64,000 bases of DNA from Leucogyrophana mollusca (taxonomy: Eukaryota; Basidiomycota; Agaricomycetes; Boletales): assembly GCA_021014945.1 (NCBI GenBank), contig MU266361.1, positions 107,545 through 171,544 of the forward strand, read 5' to 3'. A program made the translations under genes and the position numbers. The notes beneath the pieces are model-generated. The model made no database searches. It was not told where the DNA came from and worked only from the letters and a program-made list of their open reading frames with translations. Below are positions 25,719-37,902 of the stretch, one piece after another (positions within the stretch are counted from its first letter, which is position 1; each line of letters begins with the position of its first letter).

Positions 25719-27621
25719 ATGGGACCCAGCATTCAATATTACTGTCCTTGCTTGTCTGGTTTTCCAGTTCAGACACCCCCACCTCCACACGTGGCTTCTT
25801 CTTCCGCTAGTTTTCACCCTTTGCACAGCTTATTCTTCTGCGAAGAGTGCGATGCTGTCCGGTGTAACCGCTGTGTCTCTATCGAAGTGAGTGGCTATTA
25901 CTGCCCAAATTGCCTGTTCGAGGTCCCGAGTGCGAGCGTACGAGCAGAGAAGAACAGGTAAGCGTATCACGGCGTTGTTGCACTTTCTACAGCCTCATCG
26001 TTGATGAAAGGTGCGCTCGAAATTGCTTCTCATGTCCCATCTGTCGTACCACTCTGTCCGTTGTCGCGTCGGACCCACCGGATGAAGGGGATGGACGGTC
26101 CTCATCCGTTCCCCTAAGCACTGTTGGTGAACCTCCGTTTTTCCTATACTGTAATCATTGCAGGTGGGACTCAGCCGAAGTCGGAATAACATTCGAAAAA
26201 CCCACCGGGCTTGCCGGTAGGTCTCTGTCGATCCCCCCTCATAACCCTTGTCTGACGAGACTCACCTTTGTCAAGCTCAACTGCAAAAGTTTGAAGACTC
26301 GGCGGCAGAATCTCTGGAGTTTGAGCGTTTGAAGGAGCATTTTGAACCTTTCCTCCGTACATCATCCCTCTCCTCTTCGTCTCATCTTCCTAGTGTCGCC
26401 TCTCATCACATGCACACCTCCTCTATCACAGCCGCTGCATCCGCTGCGCTTGCGCGTGACATACCAGGGGTTGGCAAGTACAATCCTCATACTCGCAGTC
26501 GAGCTGGGAGAGATCGGACAGTGAACAGGGACGAGATGCCTGAGTATAAGAGCAGAGTGGAAGTGGGACTGTTTAGCCAGTTAGGCTCTGGCGGAGACGA
26601 GGGAGATGTTGAGTTCTTGACCCATATAGAGACTGCAGGCGAAGTCGCCAAGCTAGAACAAAGATGGGGAAATAGTTGGACAACTTCATTAAAGACCAGG
26701 TGGGGCATAATCCACTCGACATCTGGTATCCACTAATAGCCTTTCAGCGACTTAAGACCTCTGCGCATCCCGTTGCACTCAAAAGTCTCAAAGCGATGCC
26801 CCACGTGCAGACACATTCTGATTAAACCTGAACAGAAGGCCCAGTCCGTACGATACAAGATCAAGCTTGTGGCTGCCAATTACCTGCCAGCTATGACAGT
26901 GGCACTTCCCAGTCCACAGTCTGGACCCGATGCGAGTAGGCGGGTACCAGCGAAGGTACCAGCCGCCGGCGACGAAAAGAACTTCACCCTGATGGCCGGG
27001 AAATCATACCCTTTCCACCTCGCGCTGACGAATCCTCTGTATGATCCCATTCAAGTTAGACTGTCTGTGCAACGTATGCATGTCACCGCATCAACTGACA
27101 GCACTGCACCGGAGAAGGCTCGAAGAACACCTTTTGCAGTATCTCTCCCCACATCCTCCTTCCCTGTTGCTGCTTTCGCAGAAGCATGGGAATATGACGA
27201 CGATGAGGATATGTTTGGTGTGGAAGACGACGAGCTCGGTCTGGAGCCCATTGGAAGAGGATCAAAAGACAGGGACGGGCGAGGGAAGGTCAAAACAGTA
27301 GGTGTCTTAGAGAGAAGAGCAAACGTTACCGTCGTTGGTGGTGAAGTGGTCATTGGCAAGGAGGCGCGAGGTCACGTCAAGGTTTGTCTTTCCAAGCTTA
27401 GTGGCGCTTGTCCGAAAAGGCGGCTAATCTACGAATAGTTCAACATGCTTGTCTCATACACCTATCGATCGGACGATCCTTTGCCCTCCGAAGATGGTGC
27501 TGGCACTCCTTCACGCGTAAATGCGAAAGCCCCCGAAGTGAAAACATTCACTTTTTATACGGTGATTGACCTGGGTCCCATCACGCCGAGGGAAGAGTCG
27601 AAGGTGGAGGCTGATGTTTGA
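25719..27621 (+). CDS. Dynactin subunit p62 (DCTN4-like)
   Basis: This is the pointed-end subunit of dynactin, which links cytoplasmic dynein to cargo on microtubules. The N-terminus carries the family's paired cysteines: YYCPCLSG, FFCEECDAVRCNRCVS, GYYCPNCLFEVPSAS, KNRCARNCFSCPICR and FLYCNHCRWDS. Later come the helical stretch QLQKFEDSAAESLEFERLK, a second cysteine pair KRCPTCRHILIKPE, the strand AQSVRYKIKLVAANYLP and a beta domain ending FTFYTVIDLGP. Introns fall near 25960..26010, 26217..26270, 26702..26747 and 27382..27438, leaving about 560 residues. For the first intron I chose the acceptor that restores AEKNRCARNCF, because that junction is conserved, although a more pyrimidine-rich acceptor lies 20 nt earlier. 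The C-terminus is about where the family ends. Confidence 0.92.
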
Positions 27622-28136
27622 GGTCACGACGTGGATGTCGTTGATTGTGTGTATATTCACGCTTATACTATCCCTTGCGCTTGAGGCGGCACACCAAGCC
27701 GGCACGTCCCGCCTGTGAGTTCATGACCCAGATTTTACTGTAGTAACATGTTTGGTGACCTCGAGGCTCAAGTGCTCAAGGGGCAACGCCCACGGCCGGG
27801 CAGCCTCATGTTCATCGATCGATCCTTGTTCTCCTTGCCAGTACATCGATCACATCATTGACCATGCCTAACGAAATCCATCAGTGATGATTCATGCTGG
27901 TACATATATCTATTGCTGCTGATGAGTTCGTGTCACGAAACGTTACTATCACAGTTTATCACGCCTGCACCTCGCCAGACTCAATGTGGAGTGGAACGGT
28001 ACGTTTATACTGCTGTCGTGACTTCTAATGTGTTTTTACAACGAAGTGCTTTGTCCCTCGCCGCCTCGCCCCCTTTACTGTCCTTGCGTCGATGGATCGG
28101 CCCCAGTAGAAAAAGGTCCAGCGGCTTTCGGCGGGG
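27622..28136. other. Intergenic, no gene seen
   Basis: A gap of about 515 nt separates dynactin p62 from the decayed TPR-CHAT gene. The far end may be the lost 5' part of that pseudogene. No other signal was seen. Confidence 0.45.
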
Positions 28137-29866
28137 ATGCCTATTCGACTAAATATCGGGCATCATTTCTACACCGTTTTGACAGCGTTGGTGATCCGCA
28201 GGACCTCGACAAAGAGATATCAAAGGATATACAGGCGGCGCGACTCCCGTCGGATCACCATCCTGACAAACATGTCTCTGTGCAGTTTGCCAATGCCAGG
28301 CGATAAATCCTCCTGTCACTTTGACCACTTCGGTAACCCCACCGACGTCAATAATGCCATCAGGATTGCATCGCGGCTTCCACCAGTTGATCATCCTAAC
28401 GGGTACAAGTACATGGCCAATCTGGGAAATTCATTCTCCCTTCGTTTCCAGCGTCCTCACAAACTCTCTGACATCGACAAGTCGGCAATCAAAGAGCCAC
28501 ACAACTCATGCCAAACGGATATCCCCATGTACAAGAGGGCTTTGTTGAGTAATCTCAGCGAATCGCATTTTCTTCGCGTTGAGCGCTCTAGTGCTCGTTC
28601 AGACCTGGACAGGTCGGCTTCCGCAAGAGAAGACGCAGTGGCGTTCGCGCAGGACCACCGCCCCCGAAAACTCGGTCGACCTGCCAAACTTGGGGATTTG
28701 GTGTTTCGCCGATTCGAGTATTATGGAAAGCTTGCAGACCCCGATACGTCTATCGCCATGAGAGCGTGTCGTGCAGATCATCCGAAAACCATCCTGGAAA
28801 GTCGGCAGTCTTGCCCACTCATTCTCACCCGGTTTAAGCGACTCTCTCGCCGCGCCGATCTCGACATTTGCACCTCCATGAGCGAGGAAGCGATGCAACT
28901 TCTCGCAGACGTACATCCAAGCAAGCCCGATTATCTCGGCAATCTCGGAACTTCTGCTTCCCCGCTCCCAACGGTTACGGTCTCTCGGATACCGAGGGGT
29001 CGATCTGCATGTCGGCGAATCCGCTTGACTCCTTGAAGACAGTAGTCCCATCAACCCCATCGCATCGAACAGCCTCGGCTTATTGCCCCATGCTCCGCTT
29101 TGAGAGGGTCGGCGACCTCGCTGACTTATCCAGGTCAATTACCTCAAGCGGGAGCGCTCAGGCTCTACGACTTACTCCCGACGATCACCCCGACAAAGCA
29201 GATCGCCTCAATCAACTCGGTGACACACTCTCATCCCGCTATCAACGCTTCGGAGATCCTACCAACCTTGAGAAATCACCATCTACGTCTCAGGGTGCGC
29301 TGCGCTCGGAGCAAAGAAGATTCTTCAGAGAAGGCCGGTTACCTCATGAGTATCAGTAATGCGCAGAGTCCGCGTTTTGAGCGCTTTGGAGACCTTGCAG
29401 GTGTATTAACAAGGTGGTCGCTGCGCGAGAGGAAGTCGTGCGCCACCCTCCGGAGCATTATCCTGAAGAACCTCGCCACCGCAGTAATTTTAAAAAATGC
29501 TTCTCCTGCGTCGCTTTCAGCGCGTCAGCGACATTATGATGGCCGATTCGGATAACGTGCTCCACGCCCCCCTAACCGGAATAACTTACAAGAGATTCGA
29601 CGTTCTCCAAAAATAGAGTACAGGATCGGCCAGTAACGCCCGTGTTGTTATCGACAGAGCGTTCGCGCTTGTTTGACCCACGGGAACGAATACTGACGTG
29701 GTTGAGAGGATTCCGTCGGATGCTGCTTGCTGGATATGGCGGAGTGATTGTGACAAGGTGGTCAATAAAAGATGAAGATGCTCCATTGGTGGCCGGAAGC
29801 CAGGTCACAGAGGTGCCGCCTACGCATTGCGCGACGCTGTTCAGAGTCTTCATGCCAGGGACGTGA
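28137..29866 (+). pseudogene. Decayed TPR-CHAT gene
   Basis: Agaricomycetes carry many genes with long arrays of about 43-residue TPR-like repeats, of the form RFERLGDLxDL...LxPDDHPDKxxxLxNLG, followed by a CHAT caspase-like domain. Here repeat remnants continue for 1.5 kb but jump between all three plus frames and meet stops. Examples are FDSVGDPQDLDKEI and SDHHPDKHV near 28190-28265, MANLGNSFSLRFQRPHKLSDI near 28410, KLGDLVFRRFEYYGKLADPD near 28690, RFERVGDLADLSRSI with RLTPDDHPDKADRLNQLG near 29097-29220, SSRYQRFGDPTNLEKS near 29235, and RFERFGDLAGV near 29370. A CHAT C-terminal block survives at about 29717..29794 (LLAGYGGVIVTRWSIKDED), but the catalytic His and Cys parts are missing. I read this as a broken gene, not an intact one. 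Confidence 0.82.
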
Positions 29867-30395
29867 AAGTCTAAGCGCTTGGGAAAAATCGCAGGCACTA
29901 GGGATTACTCAGTAGTAAATGAGATGGTTCCATGTAAGAAACCGAACGATGATCAATCGTCATCGAGTTGCGGAGCCTATTCGTGATTGCTGGACTATTG
30001 ACGCTGGAGACGTAAAATGTGGACAAAAATGAGGCATGATTTGTGTGCGACACAGATGCGCCACACTCGGATCCGACATAACTTCGCAAGTTGGACGGTG
30101 GGCTGCCAAAGATGTTCCACATCATGTCTTTGACGCACTGCGGGAAGGCACAGGTGACGAGCCAGCGCTTCGAGGTCTTCGGATATTGCCACGCGTCTCA
30201 CCTTGTTTCCTTTGTTGCAGTTTGTTGCTATGGATGTTGGACTGCCAAAGGCACCGACTGCGCCGCAGATCGCGGTAGGTTTATGACTCGATCTGACATG
30301 AAGTGACTCGAGGAAGCGCTCGCCAATCATGGCGTTTAGGGAGAGTGCTTATAATAAAGCACAGTAGGATGTGCTATGCAATCAAGAACATAAAA
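29867..30395. other. Intergenic upstream of the arrestin-like array
   Basis: This 529-nt gap holds possible further decayed sequence from the TPR-CHAT gene and the promoter of the first arrestin-like gene. TATAATAAAG is found near 30348, about 45 nt before its ATG. Confidence 0.45.
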
Positions 30396-31842
30396 ATGGA
30401 GACCTTCCCGCCTTCTTATACACCATCTCCACCGTCTCCCTCATACTCAACTAAGCCTCTCCCGGGCGAGTTGACTGTTGTGGAGAGCCGGCGAGTGACA
30501 GCACAACCACGCACAGGGGTCTTCCGTAGAATAACAGACGATGTCACGCTAGTCTTAAAAGATCAACTTCCTGGGAGTGTACAGCCATCGTATGGACGAG
30601 AGGGAAGCGTGCGTGGCCATCTTACACTCAGGGGTTCCGAGGAAATTCGGTCCGTTTCTCTTAGAGTAAGTCCCAGCTTTATATATTTCAAGCTCGCAGC
30701 TGATGTGTTTGTCGTGCACAGTTCGAAGGGCAACTAAGTACACATGTTGCGGGGACCTCATGCACCACCACGCTGTTTAGGGATTCTTACAAAATGTGGC
30801 AACGCGACCCCTCAGGAGAGCCCTGCCCGAGTACTATCCCGTTCGCATTGTCCTTTCCTCCAACCTTCCAGGATGGAAGGGAAACCCGCCATTTACCACC
30901 ATCATACGAGGGTGCATACGGTGGTGCAACTTGCTCGTATACACTCACAGTAGCCGTGTCAAAACAGAGAAAATTTCTCTCTTTCTTGCCCTCCGGTGAT
31001 ATGTAAGTGCTTCCTCTGTCGGAATCACTGTCATTTTTCTTGACCTCCGGTGGCGTGTCATAGATTAACCGTTCCTTTGCAATACATTCCTCGCTTCCGT
31101 CCACATGCCCCAATTCTTCCCAGCCACCTACCTTTCATGTCGACTGTCAAATCGTCCCCCGAAGAATGGCATCAAGTTATGTGCCTCATGAAAACCGTGC
31201 AAAGCTCCAAACTAGCACCCATAGAATGTCTCGTAAGTGTCTATTCTCATGTTTTCGTAGCCCAACTCACGGGTAGACCCAGCTCTTCGTCCCCGCCGTC
31301 CAAGTATACGCCTTGTCTGATACAATCCCCGTTCACCTCCAACTCCGCGCTCCTAGACCCTCATTGGCTCCGTTTCTTGAGCCATCCCGGTGCTCTAGTG
31401 AATCTAGCTCGACCGCTGGTGGGATATCCATCAGTATATATCTCTTGCGCCAAATTGTCATCCAGGCACACGGCACCAAAATCGCGTCCTCACGCATACT
31501 CGGGGAAGGAAAAATAAGGCCTTCGTCGGGTTCGTCAGGGGACAGTCATGCGTTTCATAAGCTTGGTGACGGCCTTGACTCCCTTGATTGGGACGGGGAG
31601 GTGCGGTGTAGCGAGGATGTCACTATTGCTAGCTTCTCGACAAGTCAACTCGTCATGAAGGTATGTTTTTCAATCATCCCGTCATGTGTTATTCTCATGC
31701 CCTCGCTTTATCCCAACAGGATTTTATAGTACTATCCCTGACACCGTCGGAACCTTTGAAATCCCCTCTTATCGCAGTCAAGCACTGTCATCCCATCCGA
31801 CTCGTGACAGATCCTTGGACGGATCAAGCACCTCCGTGGTAG
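30396..31842 (+). CDS. Arrestin-like protein, tandem copy A
   Basis: The layout is that of alpha-arrestins, trafficking adaptors that recruit ubiquitin ligases to membrane proteins. Five exons (30396..30665, 30722..31002, 31064..31232, 31283..31660, 31720..31842) give 406 residues. A Pro/Tyr N-terminus (PPSYTPSPPSPSYST) precedes the first beta-sandwich: VRGHLTLRGSEEIRSVSLRF, then IPFALSFPPTF, LPPSYE, CSYTLTVAVS and LTVPLQYIPRFRP. A second sandwich follows: LSDTIPVHLQLRAP, ISIYLLRQIVI, SLDWDGEVRCSEDVTI and FIVLSLTP, ending PIRLVTDPWTDQ. The VPLxYxPR and FxxxFPPTF pattern is what points to the arrestin fold. PPSY sequences could act as WW ligands but lack the exact PPxY spacing in places. It is the first of four copies on the same strand. 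Fold assignment is inference from pattern; target is unknown. Confidence 0.75.
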
Positions 31843-33002
31843 CAGTTGTGGCCGCCGTGAATTCTGGTGGAATTGTATAACACTTTTCACTTTTCGCCTT
31901 TCGGTGTTGTATGTATTACAGAGCCTCATCAGCGCTGTCAAATGCCTGCAGTTGCATCAAAGTGAGTCTTCTCCGCTTCGCAGTTTGCGCAAATCGCTCA
32001 ATTTGGACCCACCAACCGGCTCTCAGAATATTCATTTAAGCAACGTTATAATTTGGTGGCGAGATGGGCTGCGGAGCTCTGTGGCAGTCGAGGTAGTATG
32101 AGGGCCTTGTCATACCATCCCTTGTCAGCTTCTGGGCGAAAGCTGTTCCGGTATTCAAATCGCTTTGCATTTCCAAAATATGCATTACTATACTTTATCA
32201 TAATGCGAACATGTTTACAACTCATTGCTACTTGATATCTCTATCATTAGTCTATTGGCCGGCAGCCTAGCACTGAAATCACGGATATCGACTACATTTA
32301 CACAACAACACTTCTTTAGAAATTCGAGTGGAACTATTTTCCCGTGCATGTTGAACACTCACAGGAGTAGATTTCGGCGAAAACATGAGTGCCTTGGCAA
32401 ACTAGGTAGATTTGTATCAATATTAATGAGAGGGTGGTGTATCGTCTTGTATCGTTCAGTGGTGGTTCAGTGTAAGTTGCCTTACAGTAAATTTCACGCT
32501 CCGCGATTACCGGCGTCGATTGCGTAAGCGGGAACTCGAAAGCTTTCCAATCGACACACAAAGCACTCGATCGGACCAAGTCACAAGAGGCCACATGCTA
32601 CAGCCTCGTCGCCACGATATCGGAGAATCATTTCGCCTAATACTATCAGTACGGACGAGACTTGCGCTGAGGTTGAACCTCTACACAGGCTGTCCTCAGC
32701 CATGCATTGCTTTCCAACGGAAACTGGGTCGCGAGTTTACTCCGAGTTCGATGGGAAATTGGGTACGTTGCACGTGTGCGTCTATCTTCAGGTGCCTTGT
32801 CGCCTATTCCAAATGACTCGGATTAGAAGGATTTTACAGGTCGAAGGTACCGGCTGCGCCTCAAGGTACCGCAGCTAAGCCGCTGGTTTGATTCTGTCTG
32901 ACTCAATGATACTGTTACCGCGGCGCTTCTACAGATGCGATTGATTATAAGGTATGACGGGAAGTCTTTGGTACCGTACGGAGTCGCTACCTCGAAATCA
33001 AA
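31843..33002. other. Spacer between arrestin-like copies A and B
   Basis: No gene or clear arrestin remnant was recognised in these 1,160 nt. Open frames are short. The last 60 nt before copy B include TTATAAGG, a possible TATA-like element. Confidence 0.45.
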
Positions 33003-34448
33003 ATGGAATCTACCCCACCTTTATACACCCCGTCTCCACCGTCGCCTTCTTACTCAACTGAGCTTCTCCCGGGAGAGGTGACAGTTGTGGAGAGCCGTCG
33101 GACAAGCTCACAACCTCGTACGGGCGTCTTCCGTAGAATAACAGATAACGTCACGCTGGCACTGAGAGACCAATTACCCGGAAATGTTCAACCGTCGTAT
33201 GGTCGGAATGGCCTCATGCGTGGTCAACTTACATTGAGAGGTTCCGAGGACCTGGTATCTGTGTCCTTGAAAGTAAGTTTCACGCATTCCCTCTTCAAAC
33301 TGGGTCTCAAGCTCATTATGGTTATGTGTAGCTCGAGGGCCAACTGAGCGTACAAATTGCGGGTTCTTCACGCACAACCGTTTTGTTTTCAAACTCTTAT
33401 ACGATGTGGGAGGGCAGCCCTTCAGGACCACCCTGCCCGCATTCCATACCATTCGCGCTATTCTTTCCCCCGACCTTCCGAGACGGGGGCCAGATGCGCG
33501 ATCTACCTCCTTCATTCGAGACCCCAGGAAATACAGCTATTTGTTCGTACACGCTCTCGGTTATTCTGTCAAGGCAACGCAAACTCCTCTCGCTCTTGAA
33601 ACCAAGTGACAAGTACGTGTATAATTGTTTTATTCTGCCTTTATTGTGCCCTCATTATTCGACCTCTCCTAAAGTGTAACGGTTGCTGTGCGGTATCACC
33701 CTCGCTCTCGTCCACAGACGCCGATGCTCCCGAGTGACCTCCCTTTCATGTCGACCGTCAAGTCTTCTCCAGAAGAGTGGCATCAGGTCGTATGTGCTAT
33801 GAACTCGGTGCAGAGCTCCAGCCTAGCACCCATCCAATGTTTGGTGAGTGTCCACCTTTCCTCAGACACCCCTGTATTGAGTTCCTATAGCTTTTCATTC
33901 CTGCAATTCAAGTCTACGCCCTCACCGACACGATACCATTCCACCTTCAGCTCCGCGCACCGCGTCCTTCGATGATATCATTTCTTGGGCAACCACAATA
34001 CTCAAAAACACCTTCTGGCAGCGCCGGAACCGGTGCTGGGACCGCTATTCGAGTGTATCTCTTGCGGCAAACAACAATCAAATTGTATGAGTCTACGACA
34101 ACTACTTCGCGTGTCCTTGGCGAAGGCAAGTTAAGGGCCTCTCAAACAAAATCACCGTGTTGCGGTGAACCCGCAAAAGACGGTTTGGATGCTCTTGATT
34201 GGGAGGGCGAAATACGATGCAGCGAGGACGTTACTATTGCCAGTTTTGCCACCAGTCAGGCCATTGTCAAGGTACATTTCTTGTGACTATCTCTTGGGTT
34301 CTTGTCGCTGAGCCAATTTTTTCAATAGGACTTCATCGTTTTAGCCCTGACTCCCACATGTCCCCAAGTTTCTTCCCTTGCGCCACTCAAACACTATCAT
34401 CCTGTACGACTCGTTACCGACCCTTGGACGGATCAAACTCCTCCGTAG
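33003..34448 (+). CDS. Arrestin-like protein, tandem copy B
   Basis: This is the closest relative of copy A: the same N-terminal PPLYTPSPPSPSYST, the same PRTGVFRRITDNVTL and PSYGRNGLMRGQLTLRGSED, and the same exon layout, with the first exon exactly 270 nt (33003..33272) in both. Further shared blocks are CPHSIPFALFFPPTF, VRYHPRSRPQTPMLPSDLPF, PFMSTVKSSPEEWHQVVCAM, LTDTIPFHLQLRAPRPS, IRVYLLRQTTIKL and the ending PVRLVTDPWTDQTPP. By eye, most aligned positions are identical to copy A, so the duplication is fairly recent. The internal Ser/Gly linker differs in length. The total is about 400 residues, read from ATG 33003 to TAG 34446..34448. No break is visible, so it is probably functional. 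Confidence 0.75.
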
Positions 34449-35768
34449 TGTCGTGTACCTTCTGCGAAATCATTCATCCACAGCCTATGCTACCCTGGAC
34501 TTGTGATAGTTGTGAGGATCTATTTCTGATCCTTGAGGAAGTGCCGCATAGAAGTGAGAGTTTTTGATCACTCCGCCTCGTGGACATGCCACTTAATTAT
34601 AGCTACAGCCGGTTTCTAGGCATGGATAGTAATCCGTTCAGAAGAAACCGCACCATGATATATATCATGTATTATCCCCACTCAAGCATATGTATCCTGC
34701 CGCTTCCAGTCCACGACTTTGACACCTCAAGCAGCCAAGTAGGTTTGCGGTTTGTGCTCATACGTCGAACCACAGCCGACACCCTCAAGCTACGGGGTCA
34801 TCCAGATCCAGAAACATGACGACGATCGTGAGCGTTGGCTTCGCTTGGCCTTCCGTCCCTGTCTACTAGTCGGTGCTGTTCGAAGCTGTGGAGCACAGTT
34901 TTCTCAGTCTTCTTTGTATCGGGCTTCCCATCCGTCGCATCACTGAGTATATAATACTCATAAAAGAAAATATACGATCCCTTCCCTCCTCACACCATGG
35001 TGTCTCGAGCTGGAATCTCGGTTGAATCGATCAACACACCCGCTGTACCCAGCCTGTAGTCACAGTTTGTCACTAGTCACGTTTTGTTAGCAGTCACGAT
35101 ACTGTCACGTTTCTCACTGCATGACCAGTCCTGTCCAGCTCGAAGTTCAGTCCACCCTGCTGGACACTATCATTCAAGAATTCTGGAACTTACCCATACT
35201 CATATAGCCCTCGATGGGATCCGGTACCAGGATCGCGCCTGCCATATCATGATCGTGATGCTGAGTCAAAGAAGGATTTGATTGCACAGCACGAGCGATC
35301 ACACCGTACCACGGTCCTTCAGCGGTCTTGGGCGGAGGTCATCGAAAGTTGTAGGGGCGCCTTAGCATCGAACTCATCATGCGCCGGGACGTGAGTTACC
35401 TTGGCATCTTACAATTGCCTTCATCCTCGGAGTGACAGCTTTCGCCAGTTCTATACTTAGTCAATGCACAGACTTGCCCGGTACAGCACCCATCATGATC
35501 ACGGCTTCGGAACATCTCGATGCTACAGCAATATCAGCCCCCAGGGTTTATCGGAGAGTCACTACATCTCACAGCCCATCACTTTGCGCTTCCTCCAGCT
35601 CAGTGACGTGAAGTTTATCTTTGCCCATGCAACATTTGATGTCGCTCGTGATATCAAGGTTTGGCGCAGCCTTGCGACTGAGGCGTATAACTCGCCCTTC
35701 TCATCCAATTCTACCTAATAATTCCTTCCCCTAGTCTGCGCCTATATCATAGTCTCTGAATACCTATA
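34449..35768. other. Spacer between arrestin-like copies B and C
   Basis: These 1,320 nt have only short open frames of no recognised content. TATATC and similar AT-rich words just before 35769 may be core promoter sequence of copy C. Confidence 0.45.
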
Positions 35769-37229
35769 ATGGAACCAACAGTACAGGATCTTCCCTCTTA
35801 TACCCCCTCTAATCCGGCTCCGGACTATTCTTCTCAACCTCTTCCTGGCGAACGCTGTATTCAAAAGTCACCTCGTCAAAGTCTACTATTGCACCTAGGC
35901 AGCTCCTCCTTCTCGTTTAAGGAACACAAGATCGCACTTACCCTCCGAGACTGTCGCGAAGAAGAAGGGCTTCCAACCTATGGCTTGTGCAGCTCGGTCC
36001 TTGGCGAAGTTGCGCTGGAGCAGCGCGACAGAGTACTGTCTGTTACGGTGAAGGTAGGCTTGGTTTGTTGTCTCATAGTATGACTTCTTTACCTAAACTC
36101 TAAATATTATAGCTTGAAGGCCGGATACATATCAATGATTCCCTCTCGCCCCTGACAACCGTCCTCTTTTCGAAAGAGCGGAATCTCTGGAAACGAGGCC
36201 CGTCATCAGACGAACCGTGTCCAGGCATGATGCCTGTTTGTGTGCCCTTTCCCTCCACATACCACGACCGCTCGATGGGGCAAGAATATCGACTGCCACC
36301 TTCCTACGAGCTGTCTTCGCCTCGCAAAGCTTCCATAATCTATACACTCACCGTAACCGTATCAAAAGCCAAAGTCATTCCGATCTTTGGCAGGAAAGTC
36401 ACCAGGTCAGCTGCGTTGAGAGTGTACAGCTAGCCAGCTTTGGCTAATGTGATTAAACAGAGAGACACTTATCGCCCAGCTGCGGTATCACCCCCGTGTG
36501 CGACCGCCCCGTCCTGTACCAAGTTATTCCATGCAGTCCAAACAATGTCCCGAGGAGTGGCGTGAGGAGATATGGGCCACTAAAGGATCTATAATATCCA
36601 CAGCAGAGCCATTGTTAGCCATATGTCAGGTAAGGTACTTTGCGATCATCGTGAGCGCATGGCATGCTGACCACCAACCCCTCCAGTTTTATCTGCCATC
36701 CGTGCGGGTGTTTACGATAACGGACACCATACCGTTCCATCTTCGTCTTAAAGCTTCTCCGCACATTCTCGAAGCTCTAATGCATGCCATTACTCCCACC
36801 CGCCGTGATGATGCCACGTACCTCAATTTTCCAATCCACGTCTACTTGCTCCGCCAAACTGTTGTCGACTTGCAAGGAACGAGGGTTACCAACGAGCGGG
36901 TACTCGGAACCGGTAGTATGACATTGCAATCATCCACTCCAGCAGAAGATGCCTCATCGGAAGATCATACTCTCACCTGGGACGGAACTGTATGCTGCAA
37001 GACGACTGTGACGCACACCGGGTTCATTACCAATGAAATATCTGTGAAGGTAATTGGTTCCCATCGATTGGGCAACACGTGGCACTGACACCATCAACTC
37101 CTTGTGTAGGACTTTATCGTGGTGTCCTTACTTGCTCCCCCCACTGTGTCCACCCAGGATTCGCACGTACAGTTGCGCCACCCAATTCCGATACGCCTCG
37201 TTACAGAGCCTTGGATTGATCGGAGCTAA
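35769..37229 (+). CDS. Arrestin-like protein, tandem copy C
   Basis: It is a more diverged member of the array. The N-terminus DLPSYTPSNPAPDYSSQPLP keeps the Pro/Tyr pattern, then SFSFKEHKIALTLRDCREEE, PTYGLCSSVLGEVALEQRDR and an intron at the same place as in A and B (exon 1 ends at about 36053). Later blocks are MMPVCVPFPSTYHD, YRLPPSYELSSPRK, IIYTLTVTVSKAK, AQLRYHPRVRPPRPVPSYS, ITDTIPFHLRLKASPHILEA, IHVYLLRQTVVDLQGT, TLTWDGTVCCKTTVTHTG and the end PIRLVTEPWIDRS. The C-terminal PIRLV-T-PW-D motif is shared across the array and gives a family signature. Splice positions are conserved with copy A although sequence identity is much lower, so it is an older duplicate. No disabling change was seen. 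Confidence 0.72.
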
Positions 37230-37902
37230 GTTTCTCGGAGATTGCACTGATGCAACCGAGATCGTGCGCACTGTGCGCCATCTACCACTTTGTTGTGTTG
37301 CCACAGTGATCTCTTCGCGAAATCTCCTGCAAACTTTCAGGAGAAGTTGTATAGGGTGACGTCCATGATGTCCGTATATGATTTATTTATGCCCTATTTA
37401 TCATCATTATGTACCATACTCAAGCGCTATCACCGTATGATTATCACTCTTGAAAGGAGCCAATGTTGTACATTATTGTAGAAATCACTTCACTGCAAAC
37501 GTTTGATCTCGGACGAAGCTGGGGCTTTCGGCGAACGCCTCGCTTAGTCATGCTCACCGCATGGACCACTGTCGAATAACAACTCTCGTGGACACTTTGC
37601 TTACAATAATCTAATCGTGTTCTTCGTAAGGGTCATCCAAGAGGTGGGTCTACTAAGCACGGTTCACACTCAGGTGACTATCGAAGCATTTACTTGGCAC
37701 TCGAACATCACTTCAGCAACATCCGGAGAATCTCCTTCCTCACCGGTGGTCTTGATGAAAAGGGAGCCAGTGAGCGGAGTGGGAAGTCCGGTTTTAAGTA
37801 TAGTAGAGCCCATATGGTGAGCCAACCCGGACTTGTACACGAATCACACGTTATTTGGCAGAAGTAAAAACCACTGGTCCTGTGGGTTTACAGCGTACTC
37901 TC
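37230..37902. other. Spacer between arrestin-like copies C and D
   Basis: These 673 nt hold no recognised gene. An open frame at 37617..37820 and the leader before 37903 are not protein-like. Confidence 0.45.

Noticed and set aside
25960..25990. Shorter first intron in dynactin p62 giving an extra SLIVDE segment
   Set aside because: The acceptor is stronger by its pyrimidine tract, but it adds residues inside a conserved Cys motif. The later acceptor restores KNRCARNCF.
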